From Acetobacter lovaniensis (lineage in GTDB: Bacteria > Pseudomonadota > Alphaproteobacteria > Acetobacterales > Acetobacteraceae), in NCBI RefSeq assembly GCF_014207635.1, contig NZ_JACHIE010000002.1, positions 248,001 to 312,000 of the forward strand: a DNA stretch of 64,000 nucleotides, written 5' to 3'. A program made the translations under genes and the position numbers. Numbering within the stretch: position 1 is the stretch's first letter; the number at the start of each line of letters is the position of its first letter. This document shows, in pieces, positions 19,159 to 28,449 of this stretch. A model generated the notes under the pieces. It did not search any database, was not told the DNA's origin, and saw only the letters and a list, made by a program, of their open reading frames with translations.

Positions 19159-19986
19159 TCAGGCAGCTTCTTTTAGTTTCTGGGCGGGTGTGACCCCGCC
19201 GTTCCCCATGTTGGGTCTGTCATTGTTATATGTCCAGAGCCATTGTGTTGCGACTTCCTGCACGTCCTGAATGGTTTCAAACAGAGACTGCTCAAGCCAT
19301 TCCTGCCGGACAGTTCTGTTGTAGCGTTCGATATAAGCGTTCTGCTGCGGATGACCCGGTTGCGTATAGATCAGGGTAATCCCCTGCTTTTCCGCCCATG
19401 AAACCAACGTATGACTGACATATTCAAGGCCATTATCCATTCTGATAGCCGCTGGTCTGCCACGCCACTCCATAACCTGTTCCAGGCAGCGGACAACACG
19501 ACAGGCCGACAGGGAAAAATCAACCTCTATCGCCAGTCCTTCACGATTGAAGTCATCCAGAATGTTCAGGAGACGAAAAGCGCGGCCATCCAAAAGCCTG
19601 TCCGCCATAAAATCCATGGACCAGACCGTGTTGGGAAGGACCGGAACCGACAGCTTTTCAGGCTTTTCGCGAACCAGACGCCTGCGGGGTTTAATCCGCA
19701 GGTTAAGTTCCAGCTCCCGATAAATCCGATAAACCCGCTTATGGTTCCAGGGCTGTCCCTGCACATTACGTAGATACAGGAAACACAGGCCAAATCCCCA
19801 TCTTCTGTGAGCCTGTGTCAGTCCCGTCAGCAGATCGGCAATCCTGTCGTTCTCCTCAGCCGGTCGTGGACGATAGCGAAAGCAGGTCTCGGATATCTCA
19901 AAAATCCGACAGGCCAGCGCAATGCTGACCCCGTGATGCGCCACAGCCTGTGCGGCCAGTTCCCGGCGCTGGGCTGGCCGCTTCAT
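19159..19986 (-). CDS. IS3-family transposase OrfB (DDE integrase)
   Basis: This is the catalytic part of the IS3 transposase. The rve-type core shows the DDE triad: Asp in [13 protein letters not shown], Asp in [12 protein letters not shown], and Glu in [20 protein letters not shown]. An ATG at 19986 overlaps the orfA stop, and the same frame is open further upstream. The A7 run at 19986-19992 is a plausible -1 slippage site producing the OrfAB fusion. Length and motifs are intact, so the element may be active. Confidence 0.92.
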   Translation of the reverse strand: MKRPAQRRELAAQAVAHHGVSIALACRIFEISETCFRYRPRPAEENDRIADLLTGLTQAHRRWGFGLCFLYLRNVQGQPWNHKRVYRIYRELELNLRIKPRRRLVREKPEKLSVPVLPNTVWSMDFMADRLLDGRAFRLLNILDDFNREGLAIEVDFSLSACRVVRCLEQVMEWRGRPAAIRMDNGLEYVSHTLVSWAEKQGITLIYTQPGHPQQNAYIERYNRTVRQEWLEQSLFETIQDVQEVATQWLWTYNNDRPNMGNGGVTPAQKLKEAA

Positions 19987-20246
19987 TTTTTTCCCAAAGC
20001 CTCCTTCAGGATATCCGTCTGCATGCTCAGATCCGCATACATCCGCTTCAGCCGACGGTTCTCCTCTTCCAGAGCCTTCATCTGACTGATCATTGACGCA
20101 TCCATGCCGCCATATTTCGCACGCCACCGGTAAAACGTGGCGTTGCTGATCCCATGCTCCCGGCACAGATCAGGAACAGAGACCCCGCCCTCAGCCTGGC
20201 GGATCACACCCATGATCTGGGCATCAGTAAAGCGATCACTCTTCAT
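19983..20246 (-). CDS. IS3-family transposase OrfA
   Basis: An 87-aa DNA-binding subunit with a helix-turn-helix ([40 protein letters not shown]) followed by a leucine-rich coiled segment ([19 protein letters not shown]). It ends in the A7 slippage run shared with orfB. The sequence belongs to the IS51/IS407-like OrfA type. Confidence 0.92.
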   Translation of the reverse strand: MKSDRFTDAQIMGVIRQAEGGVSVPDLCREHGISNATFYRWRAKYGGMDASMISQMKALEEENRRLKRMYADLSMQTDILKEALGKK

Positions 20247-20315
20247 CAGAATCTCCTCATCCTTACGCTGAGAAAATTCTCATTCAAAAGCCACTCTTTT
20301 TATGGGGGGATTACC

Positions 20316-21038
20316 CTTGCCTTGCAATGCGGTGGATCGGATGGGTATTCGGGCATTACGGCAAACCCCGCTCTGGGGCATGCGGTCGATCTTCTGGTCG
20401 CACAGGGTGGTTCAGCCATTCTGACCGAAACTCCGGAAATTTATGGGGCGGAACACCTGTTAACCCGCAGGGCAGCACGGCGCGATATTGGCGAAAAACT
20501 CGTCAATATCATCCATGGATGGGAACAATACGCAGAGCGCGAACATGGCAGCATTGATAACAACCCCACCCCGGGCAACAAAAAAGGGGGGCTGACAACC
20601 ATATTGGAAAAATCTCTGGGTGCCGTCGCAAAAAGGGGTTCCACCGCGCTACAGGGTGTTTGCCAATATGCCGAACCCATTGATGCGCGTGGGTTATTGT
20701 TCATGGATGCCCCCGGATATGACCCAATGGGCGCCACGGGCCAGATTGCCTACGGGGCAAACCTGCTGGCGTTTACAACTGGCCGAGGCTCCTGTTTTGG
20801 ATCCCGCGTTGCACCTACGATCAAGATCGCAACAAACACCACCATGTATAACCGCATGCAGGATGATATGGACATCAACTGCGGGCGTATTCTGGATGGG
20901 CATTCCAGCGTGACGGACATGGGTGAAGAGATTTTCCGCTTCATTCTCCGCATGGCTTCAGGAGAGCACAGCAAGAGTGAAGCCCTCAATGTTGGTAACG
21001 AGGAAATGGTCCCATGGATGATCGGGGCCCAGATGTAA
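20316..21038 (+). pseudogene. UxaA/GarD-type dehydratase, C-terminal fragment cut by the IS
   Basis: Directly after the IS right end an open frame continues with LALQCGGSDGYSGITANPALG, a hallmark of the UxaA/GarD family (altronate or galactarate dehydratase). It carries on to a natural end at TAA 21036-21038. Only about 240 of the roughly 500 residues of the family remain; the N-terminal SAF domain and first part of the catalytic domain are absent. No matching 5' half is visible on the left of the IS, so it was probably deleted. The fragment has no start codon or ribosome binding site of its own. Confidence 0.85.
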
Positions 21039-21303
21039 TGTAAGGAGCCGTCAAAGAGTGTTTTTACGGCCATAACAGCGCAGGGAGGATGCTCTTCCCT
21101 GCGTCGTTATCCTCCGCCGGAGAAAAATGGAGTATTCCAGTCAACCAGAACGCGGCGTGAGACAGACCCGCCATTCCATTTCATTCCGTTTTCAGAATTG
21201 GCGCGTCATGTGCTCTGGAGAGTCTGACGTCTTTGCCCGCAATCTGTTCTTCCCCGATCGTGCCTGCGTCAATGCTGCACACTTGCCGCACAGAGTTGAG
21301 GGG

Positions 21304-22167
21304 TCAGGCACTGGCGCCCATACTGGCCCCTGCAAACCCTTCCTCCTGCTGCGCGGGATGGAGCAGTTTTTCCACCACTTCGGCGGCTACAAGAGCCGCT
21401 ATCACCTCGGGGCGTTTGTCCCGCACGCCCCTATCCCCTATGGGGCAGACCAGTGCCGCAAGCTGTTCTGGAGAAATCCCCACTTCTGAAAAGGATTTTT
21501 CAAACCGCAAGCGTTTTGTGCGCGAACCGATAAGCCCAACATAGGCCAGACCGGGCTGCAGGAGCGCTGCCTCCACAATCAGCGCGTCCAGTGTGTGTTC
21601 TGGCGTTAACACCAGAACACCCGCACCGGGCTCCGCCGTTGTCAGAACATCGTCCCACGCGGCGGTCACGCGTGCTTCCACGCCTTCGGGCACATGGCCA
21701 AACTCATGCGCGCGCGGGTCCACCCAGACCAGACGCAGCGGCAAAGGGGCCAGTGCGTAGGCCAGCGCACGCCCCACATGCCCCGCCCCAAACAAAAACA
21801 GGGTTGGGCGCCGGGCGTTCTGCTGGGCAAGTTGCTGTTCAAGCTGTGCACATAACGGAGCACTCAGCACTTCCAGCCTTACGGCCACGCGGCCACCACA
21901 GCACTGGCTGACATTACTCCCCCCCAGCACTATCTGGCGCTCGCACAGTGCCTCGCCCGACTGGAGCATGGCACGGGCATGCTGCTCGCACGCCAGTTCC
22001 AGCGCGCCGCCGCCAACCGTGCCCGCCACAACGTCCTGCCCGACCAGCATGAATGCTCCCTCCTCCCTTGGGGTGGAACCGCGGGTAAGCGTTACGCGCG
22101 CCACTACCAGAGGCTGAGGTGCCTGCCGCCAAAGACCAAGTAACTGCTTAGGTGTGTACCTGCGCAT
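21304..22167 (-). CDS. xdhC: Xanthine dehydrogenase accessory protein XdhC
   Basis: XdhC binds molybdenum cofactor, promotes its sulfuration and inserts it into xanthine dehydrogenase. I place the start at the ATG 22167 (MRRYTPKQLLGLWRQ), giving 287 aa and a 20-base overlap with xdhB; the open frame extends further upstream but only over xdhB. Typical blocks are VTLTRGSTPREEGAFMLVG, GTVGGGALE, the Cys pair of QCCGGRVAVRLE, and a C-terminal Rossmann-like LFLFGAGHVGRALA. It is the last gene of the xdhABC set. Confidence 0.92.
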   Translation of the reverse strand: MRRYTPKQLLGLWRQAPQPLVVARVTLTRGSTPREEGAFMLVGQDVVAGTVGGGALELACEQHARAMLQSGEALCERQIVLGGSNVSQCCGGRVAVRLEVLSAPLCAQLEQQLAQQNARRPTLFLFGAGHVGRALAYALAPLPLRLVWVDPRAHEFGHVPEGVEARVTAAWDDVLTTAEPGAGVLVLTPEHTLDALIVEAALLQPGLAYVGLIGSRTKRLRFEKSFSEVGISPEQLAALVCPIGDRGVRDKRPEVIAALVAAEVVEKLLHPAQQEEGFAGASMGASA

Positions 22168-24547
22168 GACCCACTCCACCTTGCTGGCGCAGGCGCTCGG
22201 CCACGCGCAAAATCTGTTCGGGCGTTGCCGGAGCATTCAGCCCCGGATAGGTGCGGTAGTTGTCCACACTGGCCAGCGCATCGGAAATGGCATGCAGCAC
22301 CGCCAGACCATGCACAAACGGTGGTTCCCCCACCGCTTTGGAGCGGAAGATGGTTTCCTCCCGGTTGGGCACGTTTTCCATGAGTTTAACATTAAAAATA
22401 CGTGGCCGGTCGGAACAGGCTGGAATCTTGTAGGTACTGGGCGCATGGGTGCGCAAACGCCCCGATGTATCCCAGAACAGTTCCTCCATGGTCAGCCAGC
22501 CCGCGCCCTGCACAAACCCGCCCTCGATCTGCCCTATATCAATATCCGGGTTAAGGGAGAGACCCGCATCGTGCAGGATGTCCACCCGCTCCATGCGGTT
22601 TTCCCCCGTAAGCAGGTCCACCACAACCTCCGCGCAGGCCGCACCGTAAGCAAAGTAATAAAACGGTCGGCCACGCCCTGTTGCACTATCCCATGAGATT
22701 TTGGGCGTTTTGTAAAACCCTGTGGAGGAGAGAGAAATACGGGCCATATACGCCGCATTGACCAGTGTGGCGAACGGCACCGTAGCCTCCCCCACCACCA
22801 CACCGTCGGCTGTAAAATGCACCTGTTCGGGGGAAACCTGCCATTTGGCAGCGGCAAAGTTTACAAGCCGATCCTTGATGGTGCGCACAGCTGCCAGCAC
22901 GGCCATGCCGTTCAGATCCGCACCACTGGACGCGGCGGTAGCAGAAGTATTGGGGACCTTGCCTGTCGTGGTGGCGGTAATGCGCACCCGCTCATGGGGT
23001 AGCCCGAACTCGCGCATGGCAATCTGCACCATTTTGGTATGCAGGCCCTGCCCCATTTCTGTCCCGCCATGGTTCACCTGCACCGAGCCATCGGTGTAAA
23101 CATGCACCAGTGCCCCAGCCTGGTTAAAATGCGTAGCGGTAAAGGAAATACCAAACTTGACCGGCGTTAACGCAATACCACGCCGCAGGTACCGGCTTGT
23201 CTTGTTAAACTCCCTGATCTGTGCGCGGCGTTTGCGGTAGTCGCAGTCCTGCGCAAGTTGGGTCATGACCTCCCCGGCAATGGAATCCTCCACGGTCATG
23301 TGGTACGGAGTGACGTTGCGTTCGGTCGTGCCATACACATTACGCAACCGCACATCCAGCGGGTCCAGCCCGGTGGCAAAGGCAATCTGCTCCATCATCC
23401 GTTCAGCCGCAGCAGCCCCCTGCGGGCCACCAAAACCGCGAAATGCCGTGTTGGACTGCGTGTTGGTGCGCAGCGGCACCGAGCGCAGGCGTACGTCCGG
23501 GTAGTAATAGGCGTTATCGGCATGGAACAGGGCGCGGTCCGTTACCGGGCCGGACAGGTCGGCCGACCAGCCACAGCGGGCAGCCAGCTCCATATCCACC
23601 CCCAGAACACGGCCCTGCGCATCAAAACCCACGTCATAATCAATCACAAAATCATGGCGCTTGCCCGTGATCATCATATCATCATCACGGTCAAGACGGA
23701 GTTTGGCAGGGCGGCCGGTGCGCGCGGCGGCAAGGGCTGCCAGACAGGCCACAATGTTGGCCTGAGTTTCCTTCCCGCCAAAACCACCGCCCATGCGCCG
23801 GACTTCCACGGTCACAAGGTTGTTGGGGCAACCCAGCACGTGGGCCACCATGTGCTGGGTTTCGGTCGGGTGCTGGGTGGAGGAACAGATACGCATTTCC
23901 CCGTCCTCTCCGGGCCAGGCCAGCGCGGCCTGCCCTTCGAGGTAAAAATGCTCCTGCCCGCCAATGGTCAGTTGGCCTGCAAGCCTGTGCGGGGCATTGG
24001 CCAGAGCCTGAGCGGCGTTACCCCGTGTCATTTCCAGCGAGCGGCAGACCAGTGCTCCCCCTTGTGCGCGGGCCTGCTCTATGTTCAGCACTGTGGGCAG
24101 GTCCTCGTACTCCACCCGTGCCAGCACTGCGGCCTGGCGGGCTGCATGGCGGGTTTGGGCCACCACGGCAAACAAGGGCTGACCACAGAAAAACACATGG
24201 TCTTCGGCCAGCAGGGGTTCGTCCCCCGCCCCCACGGAGCTGATCTGGTTATGGTGCGCTATATCGCGCGCGCTCAACACGCAAACCACACCGGGGTAAG
24301 CCTGCACCGGCCCCAGATCCATGCTGATGATGCGCGCATGGGCGCGGCTGCTCAGGCCAAGGGCAACATGCACCGCATTGGGCGGTGTTGGCATATCATC
24401 CACATACCGCGCCTCCCCCGCTACGTGCAGATGCGCGCTCTCATGCCTGAGCGAGGAAGACGCCGCACCGGCCACCTGTGCGGGACCATGAGGTGCCGGG
24501 CCTCCGGCTTCAGCCGGTTGTGCTGCCATGGTGTAGGGGTCAACCAT
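22148..24547 (-). CDS. xdhB: Xanthine dehydrogenase, molybdopterin-binding subunit
   Basis: The large subunit holds the Mo-pterin centre that hydroxylates hypoxanthine and xanthine to urate. The protein shows GGGFGGKETQ (first molybdopterin contact), FRGFGGPQGAAAAERMMEQI, the MGQGLHTKMVQIA block and the catalytic Glu in SKAVGEPPFVHGLAV. I use the ATG at 24547 (MVDPYTMAAQPAEAGG, 799 aa), which overlaps the xdhA stop by a few bases. The longer open frame to 24661 would overlap xdhA by 120 bases. Subunit order xdhA-xdhB-xdhC is the common bacterial one. Confidence 0.93.
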   Translation of the reverse strand: MVDPYTMAAQPAEAGGPAPHGPAQVAGAASSSLRHESAHLHVAGEARYVDDMPTPPNAVHVALGLSSRAHARIISMDLGPVQAYPGVVCVLSARDIAHHNQISSVGAGDEPLLAEDHVFFCGQPLFAVVAQTRHAARQAAVLARVEYEDLPTVLNIEQARAQGGALVCRSLEMTRGNAAQALANAPHRLAGQLTIGGQEHFYLEGQAALAWPGEDGEMRICSSTQHPTETQHMVAHVLGCPNNLVTVEVRRMGGGFGGKETQANIVACLAALAAARTGRPAKLRLDRDDDMMITGKRHDFVIDYDVGFDAQGRVLGVDMELAARCGWSADLSGPVTDRALFHADNAYYYPDVRLRSVPLRTNTQSNTAFRGFGGPQGAAAAERMMEQIAFATGLDPLDVRLRNVYGTTERNVTPYHMTVEDSIAGEVMTQLAQDCDYRKRRAQIREFNKTSRYLRRGIALTPVKFGISFTATHFNQAGALVHVYTDGSVQVNHGGTEMGQGLHTKMVQIAMREFGLPHERVRITATTTGKVPNTSATAASSGADLNGMAVLAAVRTIKDRLVNFAAAKWQVSPEQVHFTADGVVVGEATVPFATLVNAAYMARISLSSTGFYKTPKISWDSATGRGRPFYYFAYGAACAEVVVDLLTGENRMERVDILHDAGLSLNPDIDIGQIEGGFVQGAGWLTMEELFWDTSGRLRTHAPSTYKIPACSDRPRIFNVKLMENVPNREETIFRSKAVGEPPFVHGLAVLHAISDALASVDNYRTYPGLNAPATPEQILRVAERLRQQGGVGHAQVHT

Positions 24548-26045
24548 GCGCCACCTCCTGCCAGTTCTGTAGTGTTGGGGCGTGGTGCGGGGGGCTGTCC
24601 CTATCAGGCTCAAACAGGCGGACCAGCAGGTTGGCGGCAACCGTTGCACGGTACCACGCACTGGCGCGCATGTCTGACAGAGGGGTAAAATCCTCTTTTA
24701 TGGCCGCTTGCGCTGCAAGGAGTGTCACAGGGGTACGCGTCTGCCCCGTAAGAGCAGCCTCCGCCCGGCTGGCCCGGCAGGGTATGCCCGCCATGCCGCC
24801 ATAGGCCAGACGGGCCTGCTGTATGGTGCCATCCTCTGCCATAACCAGCACAAAGGCCCCCAGCACAGCAGAAATATCCTGATCAAACCGCTTGGAAACC
24901 TTGTACACTCCGCACACGCTCCCAGCAGGCAGCGGCGGAATAAGCACGCCTTCTATAAACTCGCCGGGGCGGATGTCCTGCTTGCCGTATTCGAGAAAAA
25001 ACGCTTCCAACGGCACAACCCTGCGTTCAGGCCCGCAGCGCAGGTGGAGTTGCGCCCCTGCGGCCATAAAAATGGGCGGGCCATCCCCAATCGGTGACGC
25101 ATTGCCGATATTGCCGCACACGGTGGCTGCATTGCGGACCTGCGTAGACCCGATACGCCGCAGCGTATCCGCAGCAGTTGGCAGATGCGCGACCAGATGG
25201 GGCATGGCCTCCGTATAGGTAACACCTGCTCCTATCCACAACGCGCCATCGGGGCGGGTGTGGATTTTGTGCAGGTCGCGGGCGGTACGCACGGCAATAA
25301 TATGGGGGAGCTGGCGCAATCTTTTGGTGACCCACAAGCCAACATCGGTCCCCCCTGCCACCAGCATGGCCGCGGGGTCCTGCGCATAGGCAGTGGCCAA
25401 TGCCTCCACCGTAGCAGGGAGTGTGACACGCCCCTGCGGGCTATGCAGTTCCACCGTTTTGCCATCCTGCAGGGCCTGTAGGCGCGCGCTCAGCTCCGCC
25501 GTGCGGGCACTTATGGGTTCACCATGCCGGGCGCAGTAGGCTGCGGCTTTTTTCATGGCGCGCACAATGGGGGCATACCCCGTGCAACGGCACAGATTGC
25601 CTGCCAGTGCCTCGTTTATAATCCGCTCACCATCCAGCGTGCCCTCAAGTGCCGCCAGATCCGCGCGCGTGGACAACGCAACCATGGACATGACAAACCC
25701 CGGTGTGCAGAACCCGCATTGCGATCCGTGCTCGTCCACCATGGCCTGCTGCACCGGGTGCAATGCACCATCGGGGCCACGCAGGTCCTCCACGGTCAAG
25801 AGCTGCGCGCCATCGAGCATCCACACCATGTGGATACAGGCATTCACCGCGCGCCATACCAGATGCCCCTGCTCCAGCCGCCCGACCAGAACGGTGCAGG
25901 CACCGCAATCCCCTTCGTTACAGCCTTCCTTGGTGCCGGTGCGGGCCTGCTGGTCGCGCAGCCAGTCCAGCAGGGTCAACTCCGGCGGCAGGCTGGACAG
26001 ATGGTGGAGGGTATCCCCCACATAAAAGCTGATGTGCTGGCGCAT
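24540..26045 (-). CDS. xdhA: Xanthine dehydrogenase, FeS/FAD subunit
   Basis: The small subunit carries two [2Fe-2S] clusters and FAD and passes electrons from the Mo centre to NAD+. The 501-aa protein has the plant-type ferredoxin ligands GCNEGDCGACTV (about residues 38-49), the second cluster in CGFCTPGFVMSMVAL and NLCRCTGYAPIV. The FAD domain begins near AGGTDVGLWVTKRLRQ and includes GNASPIGDGPP. It is the first of the three xdh genes, just downstream of the permease gene in the same direction, so uptake and oxidation of xanthine are likely co-expressed. Confidence 0.95.
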   Translation of the reverse strand: MRQHISFYVGDTLHHLSSLPPELTLLDWLRDQQARTGTKEGCNEGDCGACTVLVGRLEQGHLVWRAVNACIHMVWMLDGAQLLTVEDLRGPDGALHPVQQAMVDEHGSQCGFCTPGFVMSMVALSTRADLAALEGTLDGERIINEALAGNLCRCTGYAPIVRAMKKAAAYCARHGEPISARTAELSARLQALQDGKTVELHSPQGRVTLPATVEALATAYAQDPAAMLVAGGTDVGLWVTKRLRQLPHIIAVRTARDLHKIHTRPDGALWIGAGVTYTEAMPHLVAHLPTAADTLRRIGSTQVRNAATVCGNIGNASPIGDGPPIFMAAGAQLHLRCGPERRVVPLEAFFLEYGKQDIRPGEFIEGVLIPPLPAGSVCGVYKVSKRFDQDISAVLGAFVLVMAEDGTIQQARLAYGGMAGIPCRASRAEAALTGQTRTPVTLLAAQAAIKEDFTPLSDMRASAWYRATVAANLLVRLFEPDRDSPPHHAPTLQNWQEVAHG

Positions 26046-26107
26046 GCGTGCCCTCCCGGCTTATGTTTTTATGCGCATCTGGCACAGAGTATGCGAAACG
26101 CCGATGC

Positions 26108-27568
26108 TTACTCGGTCTGGGCGCGGCCAGCCTGCCCAAGGGCCGCCTGAGGTTTGTCCTGCGCGCCCACAACGTTCCAGACCGGGGTTTCGAGTATGAC
26201 CGTATCCTGTTCCACCGTTTGCTCGGAGGAACACAGATTGCCAAAGTTGAACACCAGATGCAGCACAATGGCAGACAGGGCACCCAATGTAATACCGCTG
26301 CCAAAAATAACCTGCATCCATGCGGGAAAATGGTCAGCAATATGGGGCTGTGCTGTTGCCAGCATGCTCAGCCCGATGCTGGTGCCCACAATAACCGTGT
26401 TGTTCAGATTATCAAAATCCACTTTGACAAGGGTCTGAATCCCCACCACAGCCACGGCGGCAAACATGGCCAGTGCGGCCCCACCCAGTACCGGCAGGGG
26501 CACACTGGCAATAATGGCGGCAAGCTTGGGCAGGCAGCCAAGCCCCATCATGATAAACGCCGCCGCCACCACAACCCAGCGGCTGGTCACCCGTGTAAGC
26601 CGCACAAGGCCCACGTTCTCGGCTATGCAGGTGTAGGGAAAGGAGTTCAGCACCCCACCAATTATGGTTGCCAGACCATCCGCACGGATCGCCCGCGTGA
26701 TGTCGGCTGAGGAAATATCCTTTTTAACAATGGAGCCCGTGGCAAACACATCCCCCGTGGTTTCCAGCATGGTAATGATCATGACCACCAGCATGGACAG
26801 CACTGGCACCACATGGAAGGTAGGCATGCCAAAGTAAAAAGGCTGCGCAACGGTCACCCACGGGGCAAACAGCACGCCATCAAAACTGGCATCGCCCAGA
26901 AACCACGCGGTTAACGTGCCAGCCACCAGCCCGAACAGAACGGCAATGCTGGCCACAAACCCCTTGAACATACGCTGGATGAACAGGATGGAAACCAGCG
27001 TACCCAGACCATACGCCACATTGCGCATGTTAACCGGGTTTTGCATGACCCCGGTACCCTGCCCGTTAACAATATCATTCGCAGCCACCGGCAGCAGGGC
27101 CAGCCCGATAACCAGAATAACAGACCCCGTGACCACAGGCGGGAAAAACCTGACCAGCCTGCCAAACCACGGTGCCGCCAGAAAGGTAAAAATCCCCCCC
27201 GCAATGACCGCGCCAAAAATCTGGGGCAGCCCCTGCACGCCCCCACCTGCCGCCACGCCAATGGCGATCATGGGGGTAACGGCCACAAAGGTCACCCCCT
27301 GCAACAGCGGGAGCTTGACCCCGATATAACGCCCAAGCCCCGCGGACTGGATGAAGGAGGCAATGCCACAGGTAAACAGGTCCGCCTCGATCAGATGCTC
27401 AAGTGCGGCACGGGGCAGACCCATGGCACCCGCCAGCAGAACAGGCACAATAACGGCGGCCGCATAGAATGTGAGCACATGTTGTAGGCCATAGAAGCCA
27501 AGCTTCCAGACCGGGAGCATCTGGTCCACGGGGTGGACGGTCTGTGGCGTGTTGCTGGCAGGTTGCAT
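26108..27568 (-). CDS. NCS2-family uracil/xanthine permease
   Basis: This inner-membrane purine or pyrimidine importer has 486 aa and about 12-14 hydrophobic segments. The N-terminus (KLGFYGLQHVLTFYAAAVIV) and later LETTGDVFATG and SFPYTCIAENVGLVRLTRVT are NCS2 signature regions; the latter resembles QNVGV-type motifs of xanthine/urate carriers. It sits between hiuH and xdhA on the same strand, 3 bases after hiuH, so xanthine or urate is the likely substrate. Separation from uracil carriers is by context, not by a decisive residue. Confidence 0.9.
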   Translation of the reverse strand: MQPASNTPQTVHPVDQMLPVWKLGFYGLQHVLTFYAAAVIVPVLLAGAMGLPRAALEHLIEADLFTCGIASFIQSAGLGRYIGVKLPLLQGVTFVAVTPMIAIGVAAGGGVQGLPQIFGAVIAGGIFTFLAAPWFGRLVRFFPPVVTGSVILVIGLALLPVAANDIVNGQGTGVMQNPVNMRNVAYGLGTLVSILFIQRMFKGFVASIAVLFGLVAGTLTAWFLGDASFDGVLFAPWVTVAQPFYFGMPTFHVVPVLSMLVVMIITMLETTGDVFATGSIVKKDISSADITRAIRADGLATIIGGVLNSFPYTCIAENVGLVRLTRVTSRWVVVAAAFIMMGLGCLPKLAAIIASVPLPVLGGAALAMFAAVAVVGIQTLVKVDFDNLNNTVIVGTSIGLSMLATAQPHIADHFPAWMQVIFGSGITLGALSAIVLHLVFNFGNLCSSEQTVEQDTVILETPVWNVVGAQDKPQAALGQAGRAQTE

Positions 27569-27571
27569 GGC

Positions 27572-27904
27572 TTAACTCCCCCTGTAGGTCGAATAGGCGT
27601 ATGGGGCGACCAGCAGGGGCACATGGGCATGCCCGCTGCCGCCAAGACCAAAGCAGATTGGCACAATATCCAGAAACGGCGGGTCCGCCAGCGGTGTGCC
27701 CTGCTGGCGGAAGTAGGCCGCGACCTCAAATTCCAGGCAGTAGGCACCGGCTTCCAGCTCAAGCGCTTTTAGCTCCGGGCAGCGGCCATCGGCATCGGTC
27801 TGCCCTGCAAACAGAACGCCTGTGGCCCCACTCAGGCGCAACGCCACCCCCACCGCCGGACGGCCGGAAACCGTGTTGAGAACATGGGTTGAAAGAGAGC
27901 TCAT
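27572..27904 (-). CDS. hiuH: 5-hydroxyisourate hydrolase (transthyretin-like)
   Basis: This enzyme hydrolyses 5-hydroxyisourate, the unstable product of urate oxidation, to OHCU. The 110-aa protein begins LSTHVLNTVSGRPAVGV and ends with the diagnostic YRGS tetrapeptide of transthyretin-related HIU hydrolases. Its start overlaps the uraD stop by four bases. Presence of HiuH implies that urate is oxidised in this cell, although no known urate oxidase lies in the operon. Confidence 0.96.
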   Translation of the reverse strand: MSSLSTHVLNTVSGRPAVGVALRLSGATGVLFAGQTDADGRCPELKALELEAGAYCLEFEVAAYFRQQGTPLADPPFLDIVPICFGLGGSGHAHVPLLVAPYAYSTYRGS

Positions 27905-28449
27905 GCCACCACCTTATCGTGCAGACGTAATGCGGCTATTGCGTCAATCTGGCTCAAGGCCTCGGCCAGTTCGGCTTGGGGCGTACTGGCAAGCCGCTGT
28001 TCCATGGCTTGTGCAATAACCTGTTTGGCATGCCCGCCCACCTTGCGCACACAAATAACAAACGGCATGCCGAACTTGTGTGTGTACGCATCATTCAGGG
28101 CGCGAAAATGCGTGTATTCCTCAGGCGTTAACCGGTCCAGCCCTGCCCCGCCCTGCTCCTGTGCGGAGGCTGCGGTCAGCCCCGGGTCCACCCCCAGACG
28201 GTGCCCAAGCTCGGGGTGGGCACGCACAAGTGCATACTGTGCCGCCTCGGGCGCGGCACGCATGGCGGTGGAAAACGCCGCACACATGCCGCCAAGGTCT
28301 GCAAACGGGCGGCTTTTGGCTGCCTGCGCCGCAACCCATGGGGAATGTTCATACACACTCCCAAACGCCTCCACAAAAGCGGCATCGGACATGGCGTTGA
28401 CCTGCGCCAGAGTGAGCATGGCGGGGGCGGTCATGCCAGAGATGGTCAT
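27901..28449 (-). CDS. uraD: 2-oxo-4-hydroxy-4-carboxy-5-ureidoimidazoline (OHCU) decarboxylase
   Basis: This enzyme decarboxylates OHCU to S-allantoin. The start at 28449 gives an ATGA overlap with puuE and a 182-aa protein of family length. Signature blocks are VYEHSPWVAAQAA, RAHPELGHRLG with the catalytic His, AQEQGGAGLDRLTPEEYTHF, and KFGMPFVICVRK. It lies between puuE and hiuH with overlaps on both sides, so the three enzymes following urate oxidation are translationally coupled. Confidence 0.95.
   Translation of the reverse strand: MTISGMTAPAMLTLAQVNAMSDAAFVEAFGSVYEHSPWVAAQAAKSRPFADLGGMCAAFSTAMRAAPEAAQYALVRAHPELGHRLGVDPGLTAASAQEQGGAGLDRLTPEEYTHFRALNDAYTHKFGMPFVICVRKVGGHAKQVIAQAMEQRLASTPQAELAEALSQIDAIAALRLHDKVVA

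Larger units (their letters stand above)
19120..20315 (-). mobile_element. IS3-family insertion sequence (IS51/IS407-like group)
   Basis: The ends are perfect 12-bp inverted repeats GGTAATCCCCCC (19120-19131) and GGGGGGATTACC (20304-20315). They enclose orfA and orfB on the minus strand, an overall size of about 1.2 kb normal for the family. Flanking bases at the two ends do not show a matching 3-4 bp duplication, and the gene on the right is truncated at the IS boundary. This points to an IS-mediated deletion or recombination rather than simple insertion. Confidence 0.92.

Noticed and set aside
23258-24688. 476-codon frame antisense to xdhB
   Set aside because: xdhB is unmistakable; the opposite frame is low in plausible structure and has no start context.
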